Of a stretch of 64,000 nucleotides of DNA, positions 1 through 9,518 are shown in pieces. The stretch's first letter is position 1. Every line of letters starts with the position of its first letter. The position numbers were made by a program, and so were the translations under genes. The stretch is from an uncultured Butyricicoccus sp. (GTDB taxonomy: Bacteria > Bacillota > Clostridia > Oscillospirales > Butyricicoccaceae), in NCBI GenBank assembly GCA_934532985.1, contig CAKTAV010000002.1:186001-250000 (forward strand), written 5' to 3'. The notes below the pieces were generated by a model. It worked only from the letters and a program-made list of their open reading frames with translations. It ran no database searches and was not told the DNA's origin.

Positions 1-366
1 GTCGCCGTATTTCTCACACGCTTCCTTCACCAGCGGCGGATTCTTTACCGCCGCCGAGCCGATAATCACGCGCTTGACGCCCAGCTTCAGCACGCGCGCG
101 ATATCCTCCATCGTGCGGATGCCGCCGCCCAGCTCGACCGACGCGCCGGTTTCTTCAATGACGCGGCGTACCACCGGATAGTTCGGGTGCGTGCCGTCCT
201 TCGCGCCGTCCAGATCCACCATGTGGATCAGCTCCGCTCCCTCGGCCAGAAACTTCTTTGCCGTCTCCACTGCGTCCTCCGCAACCTTGTGCGCGGTCGC
301 ATAATCTCCCTTTACCAGACGCACACACATCTGGTCCTTCAAATCAATCGCAGGCAGAATTCTCAT
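1..366 (-). CDS. hisA: HisA, phosphoribosylformimino-AICAR isomerase (N-terminal part)
   Basis: Isomerase of histidine biosynthesis that opens the ribose of ProFAR (Amadori rearrangement) in a TIM barrel. The visible 122 residues begin MRILPAIDLKD, with the catalytic Asp of the first strand at position 8. The phosphate-binding GGGIR loop and the IGSAAVKNP segment follow. The gene runs off the left edge, so about half of the usual ~240 residues, including the second catalytic Asp, is missing. The ATG overlaps the hisH stop by four bases (ATGA), so the two are probably translationally coupled. Confidence 0.95.
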   Translation of the reverse strand, partial: MRILPAIDLKDQMCVRLVKGDYATAHKVAEDAVETAKKFLAEGAELIHMVDLDGAKDGTHPNYPVVRRVIEETGASVELGGGIRTMEDIARVLKLGVKRVIIGSAAVKNPPLVKEACEKYGD

Positions 367-980
367 TCGTTACCTCCTACCATCGCTCCAAAATTGCGCA
401 GCATCGTCATGCCAATCTCTCCGCTCTTTTCCGGATGAAATTGGCTGCCATACATCTGTCCACGGCCGACCAGTGCCGGAACCTCATCATGATAATCACA
501 CGTTGCAATCAGATCACTTCTCTGTGCCGGACATGCCTTAAACGTGTGCACAAAATAGACATACGATCCCTCCGGTACGCCGCGCAGCAGCGGGTCCTCC
601 CGCTGATAGTCCAAGCTGTTCCAGCCAATCTGCGGCAGCTTGAGATCGGTCTGTATCTTCTCCACTCGTCCCGGAAGCAGTCCCAGTCCCTTGCATGGCC
701 GAACCTCTTCGCTCTCTTCAAACATCATCTGCATACCCAGACAGATGCCCAGAAACGGCTTGCTCTTTGCGCTGGCAATCAGCGACTGCGTCAGTCCGGA
801 TTCCTCCAGCGCTGCCATCGCATCCGGAAACGCGCCGACACCCGGCAGGATAATTCCAGCAGCGCCATCCATCTGTTCCGGCGTCGTGACAATCTTATTT
901 TCCAAGCCCAGAAAATCCAACGCCTTAGATACGCTCATCAGATTTCCCGCGCCATAATCCACAATACCTATGTATCCCAA
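363..980 (-). CDS. hisH: HisH, imidazole glycerol phosphate synthase glutaminase subunit
   Basis: Class I glutamine amidotransferase that supplies ammonia to HisF for imidazole ring formation. 205 aa, normal length. The glutaminase triad is visible: Cys80 in GICLGMQ, His182 and Glu184 in FHPEKS. The oxyanion-hole region GVGAFPDAM is also present. The start is a TTG at 980, supported by an AGGAGG about 9 bases upstream; no ATG fits. It lies one base after the hisC stop and overlaps hisA by four bases, inside the his operon. Confidence 0.96.
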   Translation of the reverse strand: MGYIGIVDYGAGNLMSVSKALDFLGLENKIVTTPEQMDGAAGIILPGVGAFPDAMAALEESGLTQSLIASAKSKPFLGICLGMQMMFEESEEVRPCKGLGLLPGRVEKIQTDLKLPQIGWNSLDYQREDPLLRGVPEGSYVYFVHTFKACPAQRSDLIATCDYHDEVPALVGRGQMYGSQFHPEKSGEIGMTMLRNFGAMVGGNE

Positions 981-981
981 C

Positions 982-2046
982 TCAAACGCCCTCCTGCAGG
1001 ATGTTCTCCAGCTCTTCTACCAGCACGCTGTTTTCCATATCATCACCTGTTGTGATGCGCAGCAGATTGTACTTGACAAAGCAGCGAATGCAGATACCGC
1101 GGTCCAGCAGCGCTTCGTACAGCTCCTTGCACTTTTCTGTGCGCAGTGCGACAAAGTTCGTGTGTGTCGCCTGTACACGGAACACACCATACTTCTCTGC
1201 CAGCTCTTCCATCGCACTCTCCAGCTCGTTCTTGCGCTCTACAATCTCTGCCGTCTGCTCCTTTGCCCATGTGGTGTCCTCCAGCAGGCAAACCGCCGCC
1301 ATTTGCGACAGCGAGTTAATGTTGTACGGCGAACGCGTCTTATTCAGCTGCTCAATCAGCATCGTGTCGCCAATGGCAAAGCCCATGCGAATTGCCGCAC
1401 AGCCAAATGCCTTGGACAGCGTCTTGAGCACCAGCACGTTCTCAAACATGCACGAGCAGTCCAAAATGCTCTGATCCCAGAAATCCATGTATGCTTCATC
1501 CACAACGACCAGCGTGTCCGTCAAGGCGTTGCAAATTTTCAGGATTTCCGCATGCGTATAGCCCTGTCCACTCGGATTGCACGGATTGGAGAAAATCAGC
1601 ACCTGCGGCTTTTCTTCCTGTGCACGGGCAATCAGCTCCTCGTAGTTCAGCTGCAGCTCGTCATCCTTGAGCGCACTTACAACATCCAGCTCCGCCACCT
1701 CGGCATAGAACTGATACATCGAAAAGTCCGGCATCGCGACCATGACCTTGCCGCCCTTGGAGACAAAGGTGTTCATAATCAGCATGAGCAGCTCATCCGA
1801 GCCGTTGCCAACCACCATATTCTGTGCCGGAACGCCGAATTCTCGTCCCGCCAGTGTGCGAACCGCCGTAACCGCCGGATCCGGATAGCGGTTGAAATCC
1901 ACCGACATAATGCCGGTCGAAATCTCGTCCTTCAGCTCCAGCGGAAGCTCAAAGAAGCTCTCGTTGGCGTCCAGTTTGATGCGATAAATATTTTCACTCG
2001 GATCGTATGGTGTCATCTCCGAGAGCTTTTCCGGTAATGTAATCAT
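982..2046 (-). CDS. hisC: HisC, histidinol-phosphate aminotransferase
   Basis: PLP-dependent class I/II aminotransferase that converts imidazole acetol phosphate to histidinol phosphate. The PLP lysine is in LSKAFG, the substrate/PLP Asp in VVDEAYMDF, and the NPCNPSG motif is clear. I start at the ATG at 2046 (354 aa), which has GAAAGGA 9-10 bases upstream. A longer reading from a TTG at 2067 has no ribosome site of its own. It follows hisG by 54 bases. In many clostridia hisD lies between hisG and hisC; here it does not. Confidence 0.95.
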   Translation of the reverse strand: MITLPEKLSEMTPYDPSENIYRIKLDANESFFELPLELKDEISTGIMSVDFNRYPDPAVTAVRTLAGREFGVPAQNMVVGNGSDELLMLIMNTFVSKGGKVMVAMPDFSMYQFYAEVAELDVVSALKDDELQLNYEELIARAQEEKPQVLIFSNPCNPSGQGYTHAEILKICNALTDTLVVVDEAYMDFWDQSILDCSCMFENVLVLKTLSKAFGCAAIRMGFAIGDTMLIEQLNKTRSPYNINSLSQMAAVCLLEDTTWAKEQTAEIVERKNELESAMEELAEKYGVFRVQATHTNFVALRTEKCKELYEALLDRGICIRCFVKYNLLRITTGDDMENSVLVEELENILQEGV

Positions 2047-2100
2047 GGGAAAATCCATCCTTTCCAAAATTCCGCTGATGCCGCTGTCGGGAGACGTGGC

Positions 2101-2748
2101 TTAGTCCACTGCCTCCATGCCGGCCTGCAGCTGCTGCGTCAGCGCCTGAATCTGCTGCTTCTTCATCTTCATGCTCGCGAGGTTGACAATCACACGCGCG
2201 CTGATCGAAGCGACGGTCTCTACAACCTCCAGACCGTTTTCACGCAGCGTCGTGCCAGTCTCTACGATATCGACAATCGCGTCCGCCAGCTCCAGCAGCG
2301 GCGCCAGCTCAACACTGCCCTCAATCTTAATAATATCAACATCCATGTTCTTGTCCGCGAAGAACTTTCGGGTTACCTCCGGATACTTGGATGCAATCGT
2401 TCTCGTGTGATAACCGTCATAAAAGTCAGTTCCCGCCTTGCTGCACAGGCAGAAGCGACATGCGCCGAAGCCGAGATCCAGCGTCTCATAAAAGGTGCCG
2501 CCCTTTTCCATAATGGTGTCCTTGCCGACGACACCCATATCACACACGCCGTGCTCCACATAGGTGATAACGTCCGCCGCCTTTGCCAGCACGAGTTCAA
2601 TGTTGGAATTCGGCAGCTGAAAGATCAGCTTTCGTGAACCGGTGCGCAGCTCGCTGACATCATAGCCCGCCTTCTCCAGCAGCGTCAGCGTTTTCTTTTC
2701 CAGTCTGCCCTTAGTCAGAGCAATACGAATGGTGTTCTCCGGTGTCAT
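2101..2748 (-). CDS. hisG: HisG, ATP phosphoribosyltransferase catalytic subunit (short form)
   Basis: First enzyme of histidine synthesis, joining ATP and PRPP. At 215 aa it is the short HisG type that lacks the C-terminal regulatory ACT-like domain and works in a hetero-octamer with HisZ, which is encoded directly upstream. The start is the ATG at 2748 (IRIALTKGRLEKKT), with GGAGGTG upstream and a four-base ATGA overlap with the hisZ stop. The PRPP-binding loop (DAIVDIVETGTTLREN) is intact. A longer open frame to 2850 is only read-through over hisZ. Confidence 0.95.
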   Translation of the reverse strand: MTPENTIRIALTKGRLEKKTLTLLEKAGYDVSELRTGSRKLIFQLPNSNIELVLAKAADVITYVEHGVCDMGVVGKDTIMEKGGTFYETLDLGFGACRFCLCSKAGTDFYDGYHTRTIASKYPEVTRKFFADKNMDVDIIKIEGSVELAPLLELADAIVDIVETGTTLRENGLEVVETVASISARVIVNLASMKMKKQQIQALTQQLQAGMEAVD

Positions 2749-3929
2749 GCCTGCACCTCCTTTTTCGTCATCGTGCCCTCTGCAAACGAAACCAGCGTCG
2801 GGATATGCTTCTTCGCCGCGATCGCCATCGCTTCCTCTGCCGTGTCGCACGGCGCCAGCTCGGCGGTCTTATTGCTCTCATGGATGTACGTCAGCGCCTT
2901 TTGCAGGTTTGCCGCGTCGGTGAATACCAGCTCGGTCACCGCCGTCTCACTCGCCAGCTCGACCGTGCCGGACAGCGCGTCGATGTCAATGGCAAAGCCG
3001 GTTGCCGGAATGTCCTTGCCGAAGTGTCCGCACAGGTGGTCGTAGCGTCCGCCCTGCAATACGGTCGAACCGGCGCCGCCCATATAGCCGCAGAACATCA
3101 TGCCAGTGTAATAATCCATGCCGTGTACCAAGCCAAGGTCAATCATGACGTTGTCGGCAAAGCCCGCCGCCGCAATCGCGTCCATCAGCTTCTTGAGGTA
3201 TGCCGTCGCCGCCAGAACCTTTTCGTTCGACGTCAGATTCTTGACCTCATCCAGCACATCGCTGCCGCCGAACAGCGTCGGCATTGCCAGCAGCGCATGA
3301 TATGCCTCCTGATCCTTAAACGGCTCGAGCGCATCGCGCAGCGCCGCATAGGTCTTGTTCTCAATCAGACGGCGGATGTTCTCCGCTCCCTCGCGGTCAA
3401 TGTCCAGTGAGCGAATCAACGCGCGATAAATACCGGCATGACCCAGCTCGATGCGGAAGTTGTTTCCGCCGACTGCCTCCAGCGCCTCAAACGCACAGGT
3501 CAGAATATCCAAATCTGCCATCATACCCGAAGCGCCCATCAGCTCGACGCCGCCCTGCATGACCTCCGTCGAATGGCCGCGGTGGAACGAGCTGGCGCGG
3601 TGCACCTTCTGCATATAATACAGACGCAGCGGCAGTACATCCTCATTCAGCTTCGTGGAGACGACGCGCGCAATCGGCGTCGTGTTGTCCGGACGCAGCA
3701 CCAGCAGTCTGCCGTTGCGGTCCGTGATCTTGTACATACGCTCCAGCCCCAGTGAGGACTGCGCTTGTGTAAACACATCGTAATACTCAACCGACGGGGT
3801 GATAACCTCGTCAAATCCACGTTCTTCAAACAAATTGCGGATGCGTCTCTCATTCTGCCGGAACAGACGCGTCGCGCCAAACAGACGATCGCGCGTGCCC
3901 TCCGGGGTTGAGATGGCATAACGGTTCAT
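2745..3929 (-). CDS. hisZ: HisZ, ATP phosphoribosyltransferase regulatory subunit
   Basis: Histidyl-tRNA-synthetase paralogue (394 aa) that activates short HisG and makes it sensitive to histidine. The class II synthetase motif 2 region (RLYYMQKVHRASSFHRG) and the histidine-binding motif region (LGLVHGMDYYTGMMF) are visible. The protein lacks the anticodon-binding domain layout of a full HisRS, and the coupling to short hisG favours HisZ. First gene of the operon, with a GAGGGAAAT ribosome site and a good promoter 50-80 bases upstream. Confidence 0.93.
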   Translation of the reverse strand: MNRYAISTPEGTRDRLFGATRLFRQNERRIRNLFEERGFDEVITPSVEYYDVFTQAQSSLGLERMYKITDRNGRLLVLRPDNTTPIARVVSTKLNEDVLPLRLYYMQKVHRASSFHRGHSTEVMQGGVELMGASGMMADLDILTCAFEALEAVGGNNFRIELGHAGIYRALIRSLDIDREGAENIRRLIENKTYAALRDALEPFKDQEAYHALLAMPTLFGGSDVLDEVKNLTSNEKVLAATAYLKKLMDAIAAAGFADNVMIDLGLVHGMDYYTGMMFCGYMGGAGSTVLQGGRYDHLCGHFGKDIPATGFAIDIDALSGTVELASETAVTELVFTDAANLQKALTYIHESNKTAELAPCDTAEEAMAIAAKKHIPTLVSFAEGTMTKKEVQA

Positions 3930-3978
3930 AATATTTCCCTCAACTCTTCTTGTGATTTTATCGCTTTAGCGTGCTAAT

Positions 3979-4007
3979 ATAATAACATTTGTGCAAAATA
4001 AAGTCAA
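3979..4007 (-). promoter_or_regulatory. Promoter of the his operon
   Basis: Reading leftward: TTGACT (4007-4002), a 17-base spacer, then TATTAT (3984-3979). This is a near-consensus vegetative promoter whose transcript would begin about 45 bases before hisZ. The leader is too short for a T-box or a peptide attenuator, and I see neither. Confidence 0.75.
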
Positions 4008-4105
4008 GATTTTCTGCTGTTTTTTTGAAATTTTGCAAAATCTTTTGGGATATTGCGAGAATTTCTCTTTTTTCCGCACAATCATGCAGACAAAATGACG
4101 GAAAA

Positions 4106-7100
4106 TCAGAACAGGCTGACCTGCGTGCTTTTGGCCATTCCGTCCAGCGCACCAATCTGCCCCAGCAGATCAACAACGCTCTGCGATACTTTCGGACAGC
4201 GCACGACAATATCCTCCTGTGACAGGAACTCGCCGTTCTTTCGCTCCTCCACAATGGACAGCGCAGCCTGTTCGCCTACGCCCGGCAGACTGGTAAACGG
4301 CGGGATGAGTGTGTTCTCCTCTACCAAGAACTTGGTCGCGTCGGAGTGGTAGACATTCATCGGCGCAAATGTAAACCCGCGTCGATAAAACTCGTGAACA
4401 ACCTCCAGCGTCGTCATCATATCCTTTTCCGCTGCCGAAATCGTCTTGTCGCGGTCCTTTCCCTTCAGCTCTTTGATCTTATCCAGACACACGGTATCGC
4501 CCAGCACCATGCAGGACGCATCAAAGCCCTTGGCACGGATGGAGAAATATGCGCTGTAAAACGCTAGTGGGCGGTGTACCTTAAACCATGCAATGCGCAG
4601 TGCCATCATGACATACGCCACAGCATGCGCCTTTGGGAACATGTACTTGATCTTTTTACACGAGTCAATATACCAGTCCGGCACATTCTGCGCCGTCATG
4701 GCTTCTTCCCACTCCGGCTTGAGTCCCTTGCCCTTTCGCACGGCCTCCATAATCGTAAACGACAGCTTTGGTTCCACGCCCTTACCCATCAGATAGTTCA
4801 TAATATCGTCTCGACAGCAGATACAATCGTTCAGCGTCTTTCCGCTCTCAACCAGTACCTGTGCGTTGCCCAGCCATACATCCGTACCGTGCGACAGACC
4901 GGAAATGCTGACCAGTTCGCCAAACGTCTTTGGCTTGGTATCCATTACCATGCCGCGGACGAACTTCGTGCCGAACTCCGGCACCGCCACACAGCCCAGT
5001 TTGCCGAGGATCGGATCGTCCTCCTCCGTCGCATATTTCAGCGCCTTATTCGACGTAAACAGGCTCATAACGTCCGGATCATTCAGCGGAATGGTCTGTG
5101 CGTCCACGCCCGTCATTTCTTCCAGATGCTTGATAATTGTCGGATCATCATGGCCGAGCTCATCCAGCTTGAGTAGGTTTTCATCAATCGAGTGATATTC
5201 AAAATGCGTCGTGATAATATCCGACGTCGGATCGTCCGCCGGATGCTGCACCGGACAGAAATCGTAAATATCAACCTCCTGCGGCACGACAACCATGCCG
5301 CCCGGATGCTGTCCCGTCGTTCGCTTGATGCCGGTACAGCCCGCCGCCAAGCGATTTTCCTCCGCCCGTCCGACATCCATGCCGCGCTCATCCATGTACT
5401 TTTTAACAAAGCCATACGCCGTCTTTTCCGCCACAGTACCGATCGTACCGGCGCGGAATACATGGTCATGACCAAACAGTTCGCCCGTGTACCAGTGAAT
5501 GCGCGGCTGATATTCACCGGAAAAATTCAGGTCGATATCCGGCACCTTGTCACCGTTAAAGCCAAGGAAGGTCTCGAACGGAATCGCAAAGCCCTCCTGC
5601 CGCAGCGTTGCGCCGCACTTCGGGCACGTTTTCGGCGGCATATCCACGCCACAGCTAAAGCCCTCATTCTCATGCCACTCCACATAGTGACACGCCGGAC
5701 AGAGATAGTGCGGCGCCAGCGAGTTTACCTCCGTAATATCTGACATAAATGCAACCAACGACGATCCGACCGAACCACGCGAGCCAACCAAATAGCCATC
5801 CTGCAGCGACTTCGCCACCAGCTTTTGCGCAATCATATACATTACGTCGTAGCCGTTGCCGATAATCGAGCCCAGTTCACGATCCAGTCGCTTCTTGACA
5901 ATCTCCGGCAGCGGGTCGCCGTACATGCGCTTTGCCTTGTCGTAGCACATGTCCTCCAGCTCCTTGGCAGAGCCTTCAATCTTCGGCGGATAGTTTTCCC
6001 GCGGTACGGGGCGCAGCGTGTCACACCAATCTGCAATTTTATTCGTGTTGGTCACGACAACCTCAAACGCACGATCCTCTCCCAGATACGAGAATTCCTC
6101 CAGCATTTCGTCCGTTGTCTTGAGATACAGCGGCGCCTGATTGTCCGCATCGGAGAAGCCCAGTCCCGCCATCAGGATGCGGCGGAACGCCTCGTCTTCC
6201 GGCTCCAAAAAGTGGACGTCGCCCGTCGCCACGCACGGCTTGCCCAGCTCGTCCGCCAGCGCCAAAATGCGCCGGTTAAACTGCCGCAAATCCTCGTCGT
6301 CCTTGGCAATTCCCTTTTCAATCATAAAGTGGTTGTTGCCGATCGGCTGAATCTCCAGATAGTCATAGAACGACGCAATGCGCACCAGCTCGTCGTGATC
6401 CGCACCGGAGACCATTGCGGAAAACAGCTCGCCCGCCTCACAGGCCGAGCCAAAAATCAAGCCTTCGCGGTGACGAATCAGCTCACTGCGCGGCATAATC
6501 GGCTTTTTGTTGTAGTATTTCAGATGCGAATAGGAAATCAGCTTGTACAAGTTTTTCAGTCCCACCTGATTTTTCGCCAGCACGATAAAATGATACCGGC
6601 GCAGGTTTTTCAGACTGCCGGTTTTCGCCTTCAGTCCCGCCAAAATTGGGTTGATATCCGAGATATTGTTCGCGTGATATTCCTCCCGCAGCTTGTCCAG
6701 CAGCTTGATAAAGATGCGTCCCAGCACTGCGGCATCCTCGCTTGCACGGTGGTGCTCAAACGGGCCGACCTTGAGCGCCTTCGCCAGCACATTCAGCTTA
6801 TGGCGCGCCATATCCGGGAACAAAATGCGCGACATTTCCACCGTGTCAATCGCCGTGAACTCCCGCAAAATGCCCAGACGCTCGCAGCCCTTGCGGACAA
6901 ACGCCATATCAAATCCAGCGTTGTGCGCCACCAACGGCAGATCACCGACAAATTCCAGAAACGCCGGAAGCGCCTCGGAAAGCTCTGGTGCGTTCGCCAC
7001 CGTCTCATCCGAAATACCTGTCAGCTCTGTGATATTTTCCGGAATCGGCTTGTGCGGGTTGACATAGGTCTGAAATTCCTCCAGAATCTCACCATTTCGC

Positions 7101-8452
7101 ACCTTTACCGCCGCAATTTCCGTGATTTCTTCCATATCCGGACGAAGACCTGTGGTCTCCGTATCAAAGCACACAAAGGTCTCGGTCAGCGGCGCATCAT
7201 AGTTACCGCGCACGACCGATACCACGTCGCCGTCATTGACATAATACGCCTCTACACCATACAACACCTTGATGTCAATGCCGTTGCGCTCAATCGCGTG
7301 CATCGCCTCCGGAAACGCCTGCGCACAGCCGTGATCTGTGATGGCAATCGCCGTGTGTCCCCAGTCCTTCGCGCGCTTCATCAGGTTTTTCGTCGGGGAA
7401 ATGCCGTCCATCGTGGACATATTCGTGTGCAGATGCAGCTCCACGCGCTTTTGCTCACAGTGATCCATGCGCACCTTTTTCGTGCTCTTTAAAATGCCCG
7501 TCGGCTCCATGACGGTTTCCTTCATGTAGGTGTCATAGCTCACCTTGCCCTGAATCGTCAGGTACATGCCGTTCTTGATGACATCCACCAGCTCGTCCGC
7601 CTTGTCCGCCGCAACAAACTTGCTGATGCGGATAGAGCTGGTCAAATCCGTGACGTCAAAGCCGATCTTTACCCACTTCTTTCCGGTATTCTTGCTGGTA
7701 ATCTCCTTGTGCTCAATAAAGAATACCTCACCGCGAATCGTCGCGCTGTCTACCGACCGTGCCGCTTCCTTAATGGAAACCACCGGCTCCTCATACAGTC
7801 TGCCGTACAGCAGGTTGTCGTCCTTTTTCGCCGCAAACGATTTGCGCGCCGGACGGCGGTTTTCGCCGCTTGCCGCCGGTCTTTTCGTCGGCGTTTCCTT
7901 CGCTGCGGCCGCCGCGCTTTCCTTTGCCGCGTGACGCAGTTTTTCGTCGTGCTCCTTGTTGATGCTCTGCGCCAGACGCTGCTCGGTCTCCTTGCTGCTC
8001 TTGCTGAGATTTACGGCGCAGGTCAAGCCCGTCTCCGCCCGAATCAGCTCCGGCAGCTGCTGAAAGGACAGCGAGAGATACTCCACGCCCGTGTCCAGCA
8101 GCGAGACCTCCAGTCCCTGCTCGGTCTGCGTCCACTCGCTGTCTGCCAGATAGCCCTGCGCACACGGCGAGTGCAGTGTCACATAATCCTTCAGGCTGCC
8201 GATGTATTCCTCCGTCAGACCATTTAGCTGATACCGCGGTGAAATGCGCACGCGGGAAACCTGATATTGTTCTGCAATGCCGTTCTCCATGTCCTGTAAC
8301 ACGCGGCGCGGCACGATATCATCAAACTTTACCTGACATAAAATCGCCCGCTTGTCGTGGCTGACGGCAAGAGAGCATACCTCGCCTTGTTCGAGGTATG
8401 CTCTGTGAGATTCGTTTTGGTATTGATTGAACAATTCCTGCAATACGTTCAA
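4106..8452 (-). CDS. polC: PolC, DNA polymerase III alpha subunit, Gram-positive type
   Basis: Replicative polymerase with built-in proofreading, 1448 aa. In order: N-terminal domain and OB fold (about 220-330), PHP domain beginning VELHLHTNMSTMDG near 335, DEDD exonuclease inserted in the PHP domain beginning FVCFDTETTG near 425, zinc-finger cysteines CPAC...CPKC near 915-950, then the palm with PDIDLNFSGE and the C-terminal helix-hairpin-helix region. The embedded exonuclease distinguishes PolC from DnaE. The start is a TTG at 8452 that overlaps the ispG stop (TTGA) and has AAAGGAG 8 bases upstream. Last gene of the pyrH-to-polC block. Confidence 0.98.
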   Translation of the reverse strand: MNVLQELFNQYQNESHRAYLEQGEVCSLAVSHDKRAILCQVKFDDIVPRRVLQDMENGIAEQYQVSRVRISPRYQLNGLTEEYIGSLKDYVTLHSPCAQGYLADSEWTQTEQGLEVSLLDTGVEYLSLSFQQLPELIRAETGLTCAVNLSKSSKETEQRLAQSINKEHDEKLRHAAKESAAAAAKETPTKRPAASGENRRPARKSFAAKKDDNLLYGRLYEEPVVSIKEAARSVDSATIRGEVFFIEHKEITSKNTGKKWVKIGFDVTDLTSSIRISKFVAADKADELVDVIKNGMYLTIQGKVSYDTYMKETVMEPTGILKSTKKVRMDHCEQKRVELHLHTNMSTMDGISPTKNLMKRAKDWGHTAIAITDHGCAQAFPEAMHAIERNGIDIKVLYGVEAYYVNDGDVVSVVRGNYDAPLTETFVCFDTETTGLRPDMEEITEIAAVKVRNGEILEEFQTYVNPHKPIPENITELTGISDETVANAPELSEALPAFLEFVGDLPLVAHNAGFDMAFVRKGCERLGILREFTAIDTVEMSRILFPDMARHKLNVLAKALKVGPFEHHRASEDAAVLGRIFIKLLDKLREEYHANNISDINPILAGLKAKTGSLKNLRRYHFIVLAKNQVGLKNLYKLISYSHLKYYNKKPIMPRSELIRHREGLIFGSACEAGELFSAMVSGADHDELVRIASFYDYLEIQPIGNNHFMIEKGIAKDDEDLRQFNRRILALADELGKPCVATGDVHFLEPEDEAFRRILMAGLGFSDADNQAPLYLKTTDEMLEEFSYLGEDRAFEVVVTNTNKIADWCDTLRPVPRENYPPKIEGSAKELEDMCYDKAKRMYGDPLPEIVKKRLDRELGSIIGNGYDVMYMIAQKLVAKSLQDGYLVGSRGSVGSSLVAFMSDITEVNSLAPHYLCPACHYVEWHENEGFSCGVDMPPKTCPKCGATLRQEGFAIPFETFLGFNGDKVPDIDLNFSGEYQPRIHWYTGELFGHDHVFRAGTIGTVAEKTAYGFVKKYMDERGMDVGRAEENRLAAGCTGIKRTTGQHPGGMVVVPQEVDIYDFCPVQHPADDPTSDIITTHFEYHSIDENLLKLDELGHDDPTIIKHLEEMTGVDAQTIPLNDPDVMSLFTSNKALKYATEEDDPILGKLGCVAVPEFGTKFVRGMVMDTKPKTFGELVSISGLSHGTDVWLGNAQVLVESGKTLNDCICCRDDIMNYLMGKGVEPKLSFTIMEAVRKGKGLKPEWEEAMTAQNVPDWYIDSCKKIKYMFPKAHAVAYVMMALRIAWFKVHRPLAFYSAYFSIRAKGFDASCMVLGDTVCLDKIKELKGKDRDKTISAAEKDMMTTLEVVHEFYRRGFTFAPMNVYHSDATKFLVEENTLIPPFTSLPGVGEQAALSIVEERKNGEFLSQEDIVVRCPKVSQSVVDLLGQIGALDGMAKSTQVSLF

Positions 8453-9507
8453 CTGGACTGCTCCTTTACCATTCCATCAATTTCTTTCATCAGCTCGTCC
8501 ACCAGCTGATCCTGCGGCACCTTGCGCAGAACCTCACCGTGGCGGAAAATCAGACCAACGCCGTCGCCGCCCGCAATGCCGATGTCCGCCTCGCGCGCTT
8601 CACCCGGGCCGTTTACCACACAGCCCATCACCGCAACCTTCATCTTGACCGGCAGCGCGGCGACACGCTTTTCGACCTCTTCCGCAATGCCGATCAGATC
8701 AATCTTCGTCCGTCCGCACGTCGGGCAGGAGACGATATTGACGCCGGTGTCATTGCGTCCCACCGCCTTCAAGATCGCATACGCCGCGTGGATTTCCTCC
8801 ACCGGATCCGCCGTCAGCGAGACGCGAATCGTGTCGCCAATGCCGAGCGCCAGCAGTCCACCGATGCCCGCCGCCGACTTAATGGTTCCCATATACGGTG
8901 TTCCCGCCTCGGTTACGCCCAGATGCAGCGGATAATTCGTCCGCTCGTGCATCAGCTGATAGGCGCGCATCGTGTCCGGCACGCTGGACGACTTGAGCGA
9001 TACACAAATGTCGTCAAAATCATAGCGGTTAAGCAGTGAAATGTGGTACAGCGCGCTTTCCACCATGGCTTCCGGCGTCGGCGCGCCGTATTTCGCCAGA
9101 ATATTCTTTTCAATCGAGCCAGAGTTCACGCCGATGCGAATCGGGATGCGCTTCTCCCGACAGCGGTCTGCCACCGCCTTGACATGCTCATCCGAGCCGA
9201 TGTTGCCCGGATTGATGCGAATGGCTCCCACACCGGCATCCGCCGCCGCAAGTGCCAGACGATAATCAAAGTGAATATCCGCCACAACCGGAATCGGAGA
9301 CCGCGCACAGATTTCCTTCATCGTCTCCGCCGCCTGTGCATTCGGCACGGTGCAGCGCACAATGTGGCATCCGGCATCCGCCAGACGCTGAATCTGTTCC
9401 AGCGTTTTTTCTGCATCACACGGGTCGGTATTCGTCATGGACTGCACCGCAATCGGCGCGTCTCCGCCGATCGGCACATTGCCGACCCAAATCTGTTTCG
9501 TCTTCAT
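8449..9507 (-). CDS. ispG: IspG, 4-hydroxy-3-methylbut-2-enyl-diphosphate synthase
   Basis: Iron-sulfur enzyme of the MEP isoprenoid pathway (MEcPP to HMBPP). 352 aa from the ATG at 9507, which has AGGAG 9 bases upstream; the open frame extends further but without a ribosome site. The TIM-barrel part starts KQIWVGNVPIGG and contains QSMTNTDP. The C-terminal [4Fe-4S] ligands are in SCPTCGRTKIDL and GCVVNGPGEA. It shares the operon with dxr, so two MEP steps are transcribed together. Confidence 0.97.
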   Translation of the reverse strand: MKTKQIWVGNVPIGGDAPIAVQSMTNTDPCDAEKTLEQIQRLADAGCHIVRCTVPNAQAAETMKEICARSPIPVVADIHFDYRLALAAADAGVGAIRINPGNIGSDEHVKAVADRCREKRIPIRIGVNSGSIEKNILAKYGAPTPEAMVESALYHISLLNRYDFDDICVSLKSSSVPDTMRAYQLMHERTNYPLHLGVTEAGTPYMGTIKSAAGIGGLLALGIGDTIRVSLTADPVEEIHAAYAILKAVGRNDTGVNIVSCPTCGRTKIDLIGIAEEVEKRVAALPVKMKVAVMGCVVNGPGEAREADIGIAGGDGVGLIFRHGEVLRKVPQDQLVDELMKEIDGMVKEQSS

Positions 9508-9518
9508 GTGTTGTTCTC

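Noticed and set aside
5825..7492. A 555-codon plus-strand open frame inside polC
   Set aside because: It is exactly antisense to the exonuclease and polymerase region of polC, has a Arg/His/Gln-rich composition typical of antisense reading, and no ribosome site.
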